Source: CAZHRC01 sp964533865 (GTDB lineage: Bacteria > Bacillota > Clostridia > Tissierellales > Peptoniphilaceae). Taken from it: 64,000 nt of DNA. Below are positions 35,755 through 44,191 of the stretch, in pieces. The notes under the pieces are model-generated. The model saw only the letters and a list, made by a program, of their open reading frames with translations. It made no database searches and was not told the origin of the DNA. The first letter of the stretch is position 1. The number at the start of each line of letters is the position of its first letter. Made by a program: the position numbers and the translations under genes. The stretch covers positions 27,213 to 91,212 of the forward strand of contig CAZHRC010000008.1 of assembly GCA_964533865.1 (NCBI GenBank), given 5' to 3'.

Positions 35755-37119
35755 TTATTGGTAAGAACTGTCGTAGATGACGACAGGTGTGCCCACATCC
35801 ACGTTGTCAAAAAACTTTGGCACCATGTCTGGTGGGGTATTGAGACAACCATGGCTTCCTTGGCTCAGATAGACGCTGCCGCCAAAAGAGTTCATCCACC
35901 ACGCGTCGTGTATACCGCAACCCGACCAGTTAAAAGGCATCCAGTAATTGACAAAGGCATTGTAGGTTTCTCCGACGAGATTTCGTTTGGTCTCTTTGGA
36001 CCAAATCTGACCGGTTCCCGTCGGGGTGGCTCGTCCAGCCCTATTAGGGTTTCCAGATATAATGTCTGTTTGAACCAAAAGCTCACCATCTTTGTACAGC
36101 CACATATGCTGGCGATTGAGATCCACTTCGATATAGGTATTTCCAATGTCGTTTGTCGCTCTTTCGTAGCCTTCGATGGCGTAAACCGGTGTCATAGTCA
36201 CCGATTCCCCTTTGTTGAGAGCATCGACCAACTGTTGTGTCGTTTTGTCTCGGTCGGTTTGCCAACCGTAGATTCCGCCTGGTACGGTGACTTCACCGAC
36301 GCCTGTGGCTTGGAATGTTCGAGTGGCACCATAGGTGTCGTATTCAATAGCCATGTTGACCACGTATTGTCGTACCTTTTCTTCGTCGACCACGTACTTT
36401 CCTTCGGCGTTTTCAGAGTAGAAGGTCAAAAGCTCTTCCCCTTCTAAGACTTCCTTGCGGTCTGAAAAGTCGTAGGTTAGCTTAAAATTCGCCAAGCGGT
36501 TCATGGTTTCGGCTTTTTCGATGAGGGCGGGTTCGTCTTTTGCGATCTGTGGTGTGATATACAATTTTTCGGCTTCCAAGTTCAAGGTTTTAACACCTGT
36601 GGAAAAGCCTTTGATCACCGCTTCTTTGATCACTTTTTGATCCACTTGCGTGCCGTACACCTCTGGGACGATCACGTAGTTGTCCCCTTGTTTTTCCACT
36701 TTTGCATCTTGGGATGGGACGACACCTGTTCCCGATACGATGTTGAGGGCTTGAATCACTTGATTGAGCTTCGCCTCGTCGTAGTTTGTCGTCACCTCGC
36801 CGGTATAGGCGTCAGGCTTAAAAAAGCTCATCGGCCAAGCTAAAAAGTTCTGATTGAGTACGATGGGCTCTGCCACTTGCTGTTCAAAATCTATATCGAC
36901 CGCCTTGATTTTATCGTTGACCCCATCTTTGCCTTCTAGGATTAGGGTTTCCTCTTTTGAATAATCGCCATAGGCACGATCCAACGTGTCACGACTCATA
37001 TAGCTAATGTCCTTCCCGTTGTAGGTCGTATTCGGAAATACGTTGAGCATAAAATATACCGACACGCCAGCATAAGCCACAAGAAGAACCGCCAAAACAA
37101 TTCCTATAATCTTTTTCAT
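35755..37119 (-). CDS. L,D-transpeptidase with peptidoglycan-binding domain
   Basis: Cell-wall enzyme of 454 residues making 3-3 crosslinks or attaching proteins. An N-terminal membrane anchor (MKKIIGIVLAVLLVAYAGVSVYF, cited here only as residues 4-22) is followed by a long extracellular region of the PG_binding_4 type (about 45-300) and a YkuD catalytic domain whose signature SHGCLN gives His423 and Cys425. GVGEVTVPGGIYGW and VDLNRQHMWLYKDG are typical of the family. Monocistronic with its own terminator. Confidence 0.93.
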   Translation of the reverse strand: MKKIIGIVLAVLLVAYAGVSVYFMLNVFPNTTYNGKDISYMSRDTLDRAYGDYSKEETLILEGKDGVNDKIKAVDIDFEQQVAEPIVLNQNFLAWPMSFFKPDAYTGEVTTNYDEAKLNQVIQALNIVSGTGVVPSQDAKVEKQGDNYVIVPEVYGTQVDQKVIKEAVIKGFSTGVKTLNLEAEKLYITPQIAKDEPALIEKAETMNRLANFKLTYDFSDRKEVLEGEELLTFYSENAEGKYVVDEEKVRQYVVNMAIEYDTYGATRTFQATGVGEVTVPGGIYGWQTDRDKTTQQLVDALNKGESVTMTPVYAIEGYERATNDIGNTYIEVDLNRQHMWLYKDGELLVQTDIISGNPNRAGRATPTGTGQIWSKETKRNLVGETYNAFVNYWMPFNWSGCGIHDAWWMNSFGGSVYLSQGSHGCLNTPPDMVPKFFDNVDVGTPVVIYDSSYQ

Positions 37120-37195
37120 CTCTTAATAGTCTTCCCCCTTTCGTCTATTTCCAGTGGTTCTATAATACCATCACAGGGTCTTTTTGTCCACATGG

Positions 37196-37969
37196 CTATA
37201 CGACCGTAAACCCAGTGGATCCCAAGCTATCGATCTCAGCGCGGACCTCATCCCCAGTGTAGACTTGATACGCTTTGGTAATCCCCCCAGTGAGCACGAC
37301 AGCTCCTTTGGGAATGATCTCTCCACGTTCTCCTAGGATGCGTGACAACATACACAAGGCCTCCGTCGGGTGTCCGAGGACATCCCCTCCTACCCCGCGA
37401 CCTACAACTTCACCGTTAATCGCCAGAGACACCGCCACCTGTGACAGATCTCCTCCTTTTGGCATGGGTACCTTTTCGCCAAGGATAAATCTCGACGATG
37501 AACTATTGTCTGCGATCACATCACAAAGGGTAAAATCAAAGTTGCGATATCGGCTGTCCACCACTTCGATGGCGGGACACACCCAAGCGATGCGCTGTTC
37601 CATCCCTTCGAGACTGTAGTCCCCGGCGGTGTCTTCACCCATGATATACGCAATCTCTGGCTCCACCCGCGGGTGTATTAATTCGTCGAAAGGAAGCTTA
37701 GGGGATTGTAATGCCATATAGTCAAACAAGTGGCCATAAATCGGCTCTGATACATTCATTTGCTCCATTTTCGCGGCGCTCGTCAGGCCCAATTTATACC
37801 CTAGTAGGGTATAACCCTGTTCCAATTTGCTTTTTACTATCTCGTATTGAATCTCATAACCGTTTTGCACAGTCATCTGCGGATGGTTTTCCACCAGTTT
37901 TCGAACATCGTAACGCCCGAGCTCAGCGTCTTCCAAAAACCGGGCTAAATTCACGATTTCCCTATTCAT
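37196..37969 (-). CDS. 2-keto-4-pentenoate hydratase / 4-oxalocrotonate decarboxylase family protein
   Basis: About 257 residues of the fumarylacetoacetate-hydrolase-like fold. Landmarks are GYKLGLTSAAKMEQM, HPRVEPEIAYIMGED (metal-binding glutamates), CPAIEVVDSRYRNFDF and VVLTGGITKAYQVYTGDEVRAEIDSLG. ATG 37969 follows GAGGTGATAAA; the frame open to 38029 is not used. In aerobes these enzymes act in catechol meta-cleavage; here it stands alone in an anaerobe, so its substrate may be another 2-oxo acid. Confidence 0.85.
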   Translation of the reverse strand: MNREIVNLARFLEDAELGRYDVRKLVENHPQMTVQNGYEIQYEIVKSKLEQGYTLLGYKLGLTSAAKMEQMNVSEPIYGHLFDYMALQSPKLPFDELIHPRVEPEIAYIMGEDTAGDYSLEGMEQRIAWVCPAIEVVDSRYRNFDFTLCDVIADNSSSSRFILGEKVPMPKGGDLSQVAVSLAINGEVVGRGVGGDVLGHPTEALCMLSRILGERGEIIPKGAVVLTGGITKAYQVYTGDEVRAEIDSLGSTGFTVV

Positions 37970-38040
37970 TTTATCACCTCTGGGTGTTATTATACCATTT
38001 CTGAAGAGTGAGAAACAAGATGAAGCCAATTTGTGCCCAA

Positions 38041-38074
38041 AAAAAGCCCTCGCCTAGTCCCGCGAGGGCTTTTT
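38041..38074 (-). terminator. Intrinsic terminator after small ORF
   Basis: AAAAGCCCTCGC / GCGAGGGCTTTT, perfect 12-base stem, 8-base loop, T-tracts both ways. Its position right after the 61-codon ORF supports that ORF being transcribed. Confidence 0.88.
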
Positions 38075-38077
38075 CTT

Positions 38078-38263
38078 CTATCGTTTCATCAGCTCGTTTC
38101 TTCTCTCATCACAAAGCCTTTCAACTTTAAGGAACAGATTTTGTTTCCTCGCTTCCAATTCTTCTTCGGTTTCACAGTAGGACAACACTTCCATAACATC
38201 GTCGTAAAACTTGCCTTCAGCAATTTTTTGCATGACCATATGCTTTTCCAACATCAGATCCAT
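38078..38263 (-). CDS. Small charged protein, unknown
   Basis: A 61-residue helical, charged protein (MDLMLEKHMVMQKIAEGKF... ending ELMKR) with heptad-like leucines. ATG 38263 is preceded by AAGGTGAGG; an in-frame GTG nine bases earlier is an alternative. A strong terminator follows the stop. An extended -10 TGGTATTAT lies about 70 bases upstream. I recognise no family. Confidence 0.55.
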   Translation of the reverse strand: MDLMLEKHMVMQKIAEGKFYDDVMEVLSYCETEEELEARKQNLFLKVERLCDERRNELMKR

Positions 38264-39115
38264 AAGCCTCACCTTCCTAACTCAATCCACATGTTAAACC
38301 TTCGCGATTTCCCTTGCAAAGGATTTCTTAACTACTATAATACCACGGATCTGTATAAAAAGGGGAATTATTTCGATATTCGGAGCGACGATCATCAATA
38401 ACCTGCATATCCTAGCCATCGTTTTCACCTTATCGCCCGTTGATAACATCTGTCGGCTTGACCAGTGCAGTAGCCGATCTACAACATCTCTTGGCCATTA
38501 AATCACACCATGACGCCTCCGCTACTGACAATGACAAGCGGAATACCATCTTAGCTAGTAGCCCCTTAAAATCGATCGTATTGTCGGCAAATGCCCTCAT
38601 CCGAAAAACCTCAAAATCCCTAGGGCTCGACAAAGAGCCATTTCATCTCCTCGTCTATCTGTTGTCTCTATGATATAGATACCCGAAAATTCGATATCTA
38701 TCCGATGTGCTTTGAGTGTGTTTTCTATTGGCTTACGATAGTTTAGCTCTTGCATTTTTCTCTATTTTATTCTATCTTGACAATAAAAAACAGTTCCTAT
38801 ATAATTGAATAAAGTTCAGCGGCGCCATAATGAAGGTGATATTAATTCTTCTGTATGGATATTATGGCTTAGATGTCAATGAAGAAAAGGATTGTCTACC
38901 CCGCCTTTCTTCTAATTCTCCATCGTTGCCATCATTAATGTGTTGGATAGACAACAGCAACGAAATTGCGATCCCTGTCCTTACAATTGGTTCATAAGGC
39001 CTACATAAGCGTAACTGTCCTAGGAGGTGAGTTGTCATTTTCGGAAACGCTTTAGGATCACGGTTTCCTCTGCTAATGTCTACCATATAGAAAAGCAAAT
39101 AAAAAGGAGGATATT
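38264..39115. other. Intergenic region with consensus promoter and long leader
   Basis: About 850 bases without a supported gene. The plus strand carries a perfect sigma-A promoter, TTGACA (38777-38782), 17 bases, TATAAT (38800-38805), giving a leader of roughly 300 bases to the GPH symporter. AGGAGGTGAG at 39022-39031 followed by TTG could open a very short leader peptide. Overlapping frames of 60-80 codons at 38430-38673 and 38862-39098 lack ribosome sites and look non-coding or decayed. AAAAAGGAGG before 39116 serves the symporter. Confidence 0.6.
38777..38805 (+). promoter_or_regulatory. Perfect sigma-A consensus promoter for GPH symporter
   Basis: TTGACA, 17-base spacer, TATAAT: both hexamers match consensus. 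The next gene in this direction is the symporter at 39116. Confidence 0.8.
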
Positions 39116-40528
39116 ATGTCTGAGAGAAACGTAAAATCTCATCCGCCATTTGGCATGAGAGATAAGATCGGTTATATGTTTGGCGACCTTGCCAATGATA
39201 TGACTTTTATGCTTCAAAGTTCTTTTTTAATGGTGTTTTACACACAAGTTTTGGGAATTCCGGCAAAGGATGTGGGAACGTTATTTTTAGTCTCTCGTAT
39301 TGCTGATGCCTTTACCGATACGGGTATGGGTCGCATTCTCGATACGGTAAAACCGGCAAAAGACGGGAAATTCCGTCCATGGATTCGTCGTATGGCCATT
39401 CCTGTCGCCTTAGCGAGTTTCTTGATGTACCAAACCAGCTTAGCAGGCGCGGCAATGAATGTGAAAATGGTTTACATGTACGTTACCTACCTGTTATGGG
39501 GTAGTATTTGCTACACTGCAATCAACATCCCTTACGGCTCAATGGCATCTGCGATCACCAGCGATCCTGACGAGCGCACCGAACTGTCCACCTACCGTAC
39601 CCGGGGAGCGACTATCGCTCAATTGGCCACTGGATTTATTATTCCCTTGCTGATTTACACCAAGGTTGACGGTAAGCAAATGGTTAAAACCGATGCGACA
39701 TTCATGCTTGTAGCTGCTGCTTTCTCGATTTTAGCCATCGTCTTCTACGCGATTCACTATTTTAACACCATTGAGCGTATCGAGATCAAACCCGCACCAA
39801 AGGATCCCAACAAATCGGCTGGTCAAGCGATTGGCAGCCTTCTCGGCAACCGTGCGCTTATCGGCATTATCATCGCAGCCCTTTGTTTAATCATGGCTCA
39901 GTTGATGATTGGAACGATGAACAACTACCTCTTCCCATTCTTCTACAACAGCGCTGCAGGGATTTCCATTGTCAACTTGGCTAGCCCTCTATTGGTCCTG
40001 TTTGTAGGTACGGCAGTCGCACCAATCCTTGCAAAATCCATGGGTAAGAAAGAATTGGCGACTATCGTCATGTTCGTCGCATCCGCACTGTATTTTATCA
40101 TGTATCTCTTCAAGTTCCAAAATATGTACGTCTATATCGTCATCGCCACCATTGCATTCCTGATGTTTGGCATGTTTAACACGGTGATCTGGGCAAACAT
40201 CACCGACGTTATCGACGATTTAGAAGTGCGTAACCGCAGACGTGACGATGGTACGGTTTACGGATTATACTCCTTTGCGCGCAAAGTCGGCCAAGCATTT
40301 GCCGGCGCTGCTTCCGGATGGGCCCTTTCAGGAATCGGATTTGTCTCCGGTGCGCCAACCCAAACACCAGAAGTCATTAGCGGCATTTACTCCATCTCCA
40401 CTATCGTACCTGCCATTTCTTTCCTTTGCGCAGGTTTAGCGTTAATGTTCATCTATCCATTGACGAAAAAGAAAGTCCACGAGAACGCCGATATCTTGGC
40501 AGCACGTCATGCCGAAAAGAACGCTTAA
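39116..40528 (+). CDS. Glycoside-pentoside-hexuronide (GPH) family cation symporter
   Basis: A 470-residue sugar importer with about 12 spans. The N-terminus RDKIGYMFGDLANDMTFMLQSSFLMVFYT and the loop FLVSRIADAFTDTGMGRILD...GKFRPWI are the GPH signature, as is YGSMASAITSDPDERTELSTYRT. AAAAAGGAGG lies upstream. It may bring in a glycoside for the cytoplasmic GH3 enzyme at 33399, but the two genes are on opposite strands and 3.6 kb apart. Substrate unknown. Confidence 0.92.
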   Translation: MSERNVKSHPPFGMRDKIGYMFGDLANDMTFMLQSSFLMVFYTQVLGIPAKDVGTLFLVSRIADAFTDTGMGRILDTVKPAKDGKFRPWIRRMAIPVALASFLMYQTSLAGAAMNVKMVYMYVTYLLWGSICYTAINIPYGSMASAITSDPDERTELSTYRTRGATIAQLATGFIIPLLIYTKVDGKQMVKTDATFMLVAAAFSILAIVFYAIHYFNTIERIEIKPAPKDPNKSAGQAIGSLLGNRALIGIIIAALCLIMAQLMIGTMNNYLFPFFYNSAAGISIVNLASPLLVLFVGTAVAPILAKSMGKKELATIVMFVASALYFIMYLFKFQNMYVYIVIATIAFLMFGMFNTVIWANITDVIDDLEVRNRRRDDGTVYGLYSFARKVGQAFAGAASGWALSGIGFVSGAPTQTPEVISGIYSISTIVPAISFLCAGLALMFIYPLTKKKVHENADILAARHAEKNA

Positions 40529-40560
40529 CACAGGGAGATCTTTTCATTTTAGCCTTTCGA

Positions 40561-40592
40561 ACAGGAGCATACATTGCTCCTGTTTCTTTGTC
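40561..40592 (+). terminator. Terminator of GPH symporter gene
   Basis: ACAGGAGCA, TACAT loop, TGCTCCTGT, then TTCTTTGTCTTTT. Confidence 0.85.
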
Positions 40593-40623
40593 TTTTGTCA
40601 CCTTCAAACTCGCGCCTAAAGGA

Positions 40624-40668
40624 AAACCCCTTTTTCACTTCTTATGAGGTGAAAAAGGGGTTTGTTTC
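40624..40668 (-). terminator. Terminator of the ribosomal protein supercluster
   Basis: Perfect 15-base stem AAACCCCTTTTTCAC / GTGAAAAAGGGGTTT with a 10-base loop, immediately after rplQ. Its strength shows that the transcript ends here instead of continuing into an ecf unit. Confidence 0.9.
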
Positions 40669-40672
40669 TCTA

Positions 40673-41014
40673 TTAGACCAATTCGATGATGGCCATTTCA
40701 GAACCGTCACCTCTACGTGGTCCGATTTTCAAGATGCGGGTGTAACCGCCTTGACGATCGGTGTAGTTTGGTGCGATTTCAGTAAATAACTTTTGAACGA
40801 CTTCGTCTTTATACAGATAAGCATGGGCGCGACGACGTGCATGTAAGCTGCCATCTTTGCCTAATGTAATCATTTTTTCAGCGACTCGTCTCGTTTCTTT
40901 CGCTCTTGTCACTGTCGTTTCTATGCGACCGTGTTCAAATAGCGATTGAACTTGATTGCGCAATAGGGCGGTACGGTGGTCTGTACGACGGCCCAATTTT
41001 CTCAATGTGCTCAA
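40673..41014 (-). CDS. rplQ: 50S ribosomal protein L17
   Basis: 113 residues, normal bacterial length. LGRRTDHRTALLRNQVQSLFEHGRIETTVTRAKE and YTRILKIGPRRGDGSEMAIIELV are diagnostic. Last gene of the alpha operon, fifteen bases after rpoA. In most Firmicutes ecfA follows; here a terminator does. Confidence 0.98.
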   Translation of the reverse strand: MSTLRKLGRRTDHRTALLRNQVQSLFEHGRIETTVTRAKETRRVAEKMITLGKDGSLHARRRAHAYLYKDEVVQKLFTEIAPNYTDRQGGYTRILKIGPRRGDGSEMAIIELV

Positions 41015-41029
41015 ATGTCTACTCCTTTC

Positions 41030-42004
41030 CTACTCTTCTTCTTCGTCTTCGTCTTCCTCTTCAGCTTCCGATCTCAACGTCAGCCCGAGTTCTTCCATTT
41101 TGCTCTCGACTTCTGCGAAAGATTTTTTACCGAAATTCTTGATCTTCCACAGCTCTTCCACTGATTTTGCGACGATATCTCCAACGGTCTCGATATTGGC
41201 GCGTTTCAAGCAGTTAAAACTACGCAGCGACAAGTCGAGATCTTCGATGTTTGTCGATAGCAAACGCCCTTGATCAACTTCTTCGAGGATCTCTTCTTCT
41301 TCCTCTTCAAATTCGTAGTTTGGAAGCTCCGCGAAGTGGGTCAAGTGATCGATAAGGATCTGTGCACCTAAGGATACCGCCTCTTGAGGCGTTACCGTAC
41401 CATTGGTCCACACTTCCAACGTCAACTTATCGTAGTCGGTCATTTGACCGACACGGGTGTTTTCAACAGTGAAATTGACCTTCTTAACAGGAGTAAAGGA
41501 AGAATCTATTGGGATAGTCCCTAGAGGGGCGTCCTCATCTTTGTTTTGCTCTGCGAGGGCATAGCCTTTTCCACTGACAACGGTAAGCTCCATTTGTAGT
41601 CGTCCGCTTTCGTTGACGGTGGCGATGTAATGTTCTGGATTGGAAATCTCAATTTCAACATCTGGGCTAATGTCTTTGGCAAGAACTCTTCGAGGGCCTT
41701 CTACATCGAGGTTTAAAACAATTGGCCCTTCGGAAAGCTTCGACACTGCGATACCTTTCACGTTGAGAATGATCTCTGGCACATCGTCTACGACACCTTT
41801 GACTGTAGAAAACTCATGATGGACATTGTCGATCTTAATATTGGATATGGCTGCCCCTGGAAGGGAAGACAACAGGATACGTCTCAAGCTATTGCCCAAG
41901 GTCGTCCCATAGCCTCTCTCCAAAGGAGTCATCGAGAATCTACCGTAATTCGCTTCTTCGTCTACTTCAACTATCTCAATCCTGGTGTTGAGTTCCTCTA
42001 TCAT
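41030..42004 (-). CDS. rpoA: DNA-directed RNA polymerase subunit alpha
   Basis: 324 residues. The N-terminal domain (about 1-235) has TPLERGYGTTLGNSLRRILLSSLPG, which nucleates polymerase assembly. The C-terminal domain (about 255-310) has LDLSLRSFNCLKRANIETVGDI, contacting UP elements and activators. The chain ends in an unusually acidic tail (EAEEEDEDEEEE) and has a second acidic run (EEEEEEILEE) in the linker. GGAGGA precedes the ATG. A 125-base spacer with possible hairpins separates it from rpsD. Confidence 0.98.
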   Translation of the reverse strand: MIEELNTRIEIVEVDEEANYGRFSMTPLERGYGTTLGNSLRRILLSSLPGAAISNIKIDNVHHEFSTVKGVVDDVPEIILNVKGIAVSKLSEGPIVLNLDVEGPRRVLAKDISPDVEIEISNPEHYIATVNESGRLQMELTVVSGKGYALAEQNKDEDAPLGTIPIDSSFTPVKKVNFTVENTRVGQMTDYDKLTLEVWTNGTVTPQEAVSLGAQILIDHLTHFAELPNYEFEEEEEEILEEVDQGRLLSTNIEDLDLSLRSFNCLKRANIETVGDIVAKSVEELWKIKNFGKKSFAEVESKMEELGLTLRSEAEEEDEDEEEE

Positions 42005-42129
42005 AGAATGGAAATCCTCCTTCTCTCTTACGTTTCGCCTTGTAGCGGAAGTAACAGATGCTCAAATCGATGATAATAAAACTGGCATCTGCACCCATCC
42101 TCCTGATGGAGGTAGGCGCAGCCGTTCTA

Positions 42130-42750
42130 TTATTTCGAGTAAAGTTCCACGATTAAGTGTTCTTCTACTGGGATGTCGATATCTTCACGAGTGGGGTCAG
42201 AAATGATGTTTGCTTTCATCGCTTCTTGGTCCACGTTGACCCAGTTGACGGTGTTGCCTTTGTTTTCGATAACGGTAGAGAATTTTCCATTCGATCTGGA
42301 TTTTTCTTTCACTTCGATCACATCGCCTGCTTTACAAATGTAAGAAGGAATGTCGACTTTTTTACCGTTTACGGTAAAGTGGCCGTGACGAACGAGTTGG
42401 CGGGACTCTGGACGAGATCCTGCAAAACCCATGCGGTAAACCACGTTGTCTAGACGAAGCTCAAGTAAACGAAGGAGGTTGTCCCCTGTAATACCTTTTT
42501 GCTTGTCAGCCATGGTGTAGTACTTGTACATTTGGGATTCGCTGATACCGTAAAAACGGCGAACTTTTTGCTTCTCGCGAAGCTGCATCCCGTATTCAGT
42601 CGCTTTGCTTCTTCCTTGACCGTGTTGACCAGGAGCAAAGTTTCTTTTGTTCATCGGACATTTATCGGTATAGCATTTATCGGATTTGAGGAAGAGTTTT
42701 TGACCTTCTCTTCTGCACAACCGGCAAACCGGTCCTGTATATCTTGACAT
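42130..42750 (-). CDS. rpsD: 30S ribosomal protein S4
   Basis: 206 residues. MSRYTGPVCRLCRREGQKLFLK and CPMNKRN carry a Cys4 zinc site (C-X2-C and paired Cys), the zinc-binding form of S4. The S4 RNA-binding domain is LLRLLELRLDNVVYRMGFAGSRPESRQLVRHGHF. In Bacillus S4 represses its own mRNA; the gap to rpoA could hold such control. Third from last gene of the alpha operon. Confidence 0.98.
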   Translation of the reverse strand: MSRYTGPVCRLCRREGQKLFLKSDKCYTDKCPMNKRNFAPGQHGQGRSKATEYGMQLREKQKVRRFYGISESQMYKYYTMADKQKGITGDNLLRLLELRLDNVVYRMGFAGSRPESRQLVRHGHFTVNGKKVDIPSYICKAGDVIEVKEKSRSNGKFSTVIENKGNTVNWVNVDQEAMKANIISDPTREDIDIPVEEHLIVELYSK

Positions 42751-42761
42751 TGTCGTCCTCC

Positions 42762-43157
42762 CTAAACTCTTCTTCTCTTTGGTGGTCTGCAGCCGTTGTG
42801 TGGAATCGGAGTGACGTCTTTAATCAGATTCACTTCAAGACCTGTGGCTTGTAATGAGCGGATAGCCGCTTCTCTACCTGAGCCTGGGCCTTTAACGTAA
42901 ACTTCAACGCTCTTTAAACCGTGTTCCATCGCTTTTTTAGCTGCCTCTTCCGCTGCTTGTTGTGCAGCGTAGGGTGTGGACTTTCTGGAGCCTCTAAAGC
43001 CCAGTTGTCCAGCACTTGCCCAAGAAAGGACATTGCCGTTTAGGTCGGAGAGGGTTACCATGGTGTTATTGAAAGTCGAGACGATGTGCGCTTGGCCTCG
43101 TTCGATATTTTTGCGTTCTCTTCTTTTAACGCGAGACGTGCTCTTTTTTGTTGCCAA
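42762..43157 (-). CDS. rpsK: 30S ribosomal protein S11
   Basis: 131 residues, platform protein. AHIVSTFNNTMVTLSDLNGNVLSWASAGQLGF, KGPGSGREAAIRSLQATGLEV and DVTPIPHNGCRPPKRRRV are the family signature. Close-packed between rpsM and rpsD. Confidence 0.99.
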   Translation of the reverse strand: MATKKSTSRVKRRERKNIERGQAHIVSTFNNTMVTLSDLNGNVLSWASAGQLGFRGSRKSTPYAAQQAAEEAAKKAMEHGLKSVEVYVKGPGSGREAAIRSLQATGLEVNLIKDVTPIPHNGCRPPKRRRV

Positions 43158-43175
43158 TGAATATTCCCTTCCTTT

Positions 43176-43523
43176 CTATCTCTTTGATGGGCCTTTGCGG
43201 GTCCTGGCGTTGTTCTTCGTGTTTTGACCGCGAACCGGCAACCCACGACGGTGACGTACGCCGCGATAGCAGTTGATTTCGCGCAATCTCTTAATGCTCA
43301 TGGAGATTTCTCTGCGAAGATCACCTTCTACGTGATATTTATCTATTTCTGTACGGATTGCTGCCAGTTCCGATTCTGTAAGATCTTTGATGCGCGTATC
43401 CGGATTGACACTTGCATTTGCTAGGATCTCGTTGGATCTGGAACGGCCGATACCGTAAATATAAGTGAGTCCGATTTCAACTCTTTTTTCTCTTGGTAAA
43501 TCAACACCTGATATTCTTGCCAC
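43176..43523 (-). CDS. rpsM: 30S ribosomal protein S13
   Basis: 115 residues, a little shorter than the usual 120-122 because the Lys-rich tail is cut (ends TRKGPSKR). ARISGVDLPREKRVEIGLTYIYGIGRSRS and CYRGVRHRRGLPVRGQNTKNNARTRKG identify it. It contacts 5S rRNA/L5 across the subunit bridge. Confidence 0.99.
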   Translation of the reverse strand: MARISGVDLPREKRVEIGLTYIYGIGRSRSNEILANASVNPDTRIKDLTESELAAIRTEIDKYHVEGDLRREISMSIKRLREINCYRGVRHRRGLPVRGQNTKNNARTRKGPSKR

Positions 43524-43542
43524 TCACCGACACCTCCTTCTA

Positions 43543-43656
43543 TTAGCCTTGTTTTTGTTTATGTTTTGGGTTCGCGCAAATCACCATGACGCGACCTTTT
43601 CTTTTAATGATTTTGCATTTTTCGCACATCTTTTTGACAGATGGTCTAACTTTCAT
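43543..43656 (-). CDS. rpmJ: 50S ribosomal protein L36
   Basis: A 37-residue protein, MKVRPSVKKMCEKCKIIKRK followed by GRVMVICANPKHKQKQG. It has the zinc-binding Cys-X2-Cys...Cys...His pattern (Cys11, Cys14, Cys27, His32) of the Zn form. AGGAGG lies just upstream of the ATG at 43654-43656. It sits between infA and rpsM as in most bacteria. Confidence 0.98.
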   Translation of the reverse strand: MKVRPSVKKMCEKCKIIKRKGRVMVICANPKHKQKQG

Positions 43657-43671
43657 CCTTGTTCCTCCTAA

Positions 43672-43890
43672 CTACTTCTTGCGCCAAGTGATGCGACCTT
43701 TTGTCAGATCATAGGGCGACAATTCGACGGTTACCCGGTCTCCAGGAAGTATTCTGATATAATTCATCCTCAATTTACCTGAAATATGAGCAGTGATTTC
43801 GTGACCATTTTCAAGCTGGACAATAAAGATTGTGTTTGGAAGGGATTCTTTTACCTTTCCTTCCACTTCAATAACATCTTTTTTAGACAT
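43672..43890 (-). CDS. infA: Translation initiation factor IF-1
   Basis: 72 residues, single OB fold. MSKKDVIEVEGKVKESLPNT and SGKLRMNYIRILPGDRVTVELSPYDLTKGRITWR are diagnostic. It blocks the A site of the 30S during initiation. Confidence 0.99.
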   Translation of the reverse strand: MSKKDVIEVEGKVKESLPNTIFIVQLENGHEITAHISGKLRMNYIRILPGDRVTVELSPYDLTKGRITWRKK

Positions 43891-43906
43891 GGGCTAGGTT
43901 TCCTCC

Positions 43907-44188
43907 TTAAGGTTTTTCGCAATAGGGTTTCAAAAGCTTTCGAACGTAAGCATCGTTAAATTCATTGGTGCTCTTTTGAAGTTTGTATTCACTGTAGACC
44001 TTTTTGTAGGTAGCTAAGTGTTTTCTTTTCTTCTTTTTGGGACGATCGAGCTTTCGCAGACTCCCATCAACGATCAACACGAGGTTTTCGTCGATTATTT
44101 TATCGACGATAAACACCCTACCTTTATCTCTGCCCGCCTTCGAGCGGACCACTTGACCTACTGCCAATTCGAAACGTAAGTCATCCAT
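43907..44188 (-). CDS. KOW domain RNA-binding protein (L14e-like)
   Basis: A 93-residue basic protein. The N-terminal KOW motif is GQVVRSKAGRDKGRVFIVDKI (residues about 8-28). The rest is Lys-rich. Proteins like this are common in clostridial spc operons, normally just after map; here it directly follows secY with three bases between, because adk and map are missing. Function not established; ribosome or rRNA binding is likely. Confidence 0.85.
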   Translation of the reverse strand: MDDLRFELAVGQVVRSKAGRDKGRVFIVDKIIDENLVLIVDGSLRKLDRPKKKKRKHLATYKKVYSEYKLQKSTNEFNDAYVRKLLKPYCEKP

Positions 44189-44191
44189 ATA

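Noticed and set aside
35746..36447. 233-codon plus-strand frame opposite the L,D-transpeptidase
   Set aside because: Mirror of the catalytic gene with no ribosome site or known motif.
38430..38673. Paired 67- and 77-codon frames on opposite strands
   Set aside because: Neither has a ribosome site or a recognisable family; possible decayed sequence but not supportable as a gene.
39041..39056. CcpA (cre) site in the symporter leader
   Set aside because: Only the central GGAAACGCTTT agrees; the outer positions of the consensus do not.
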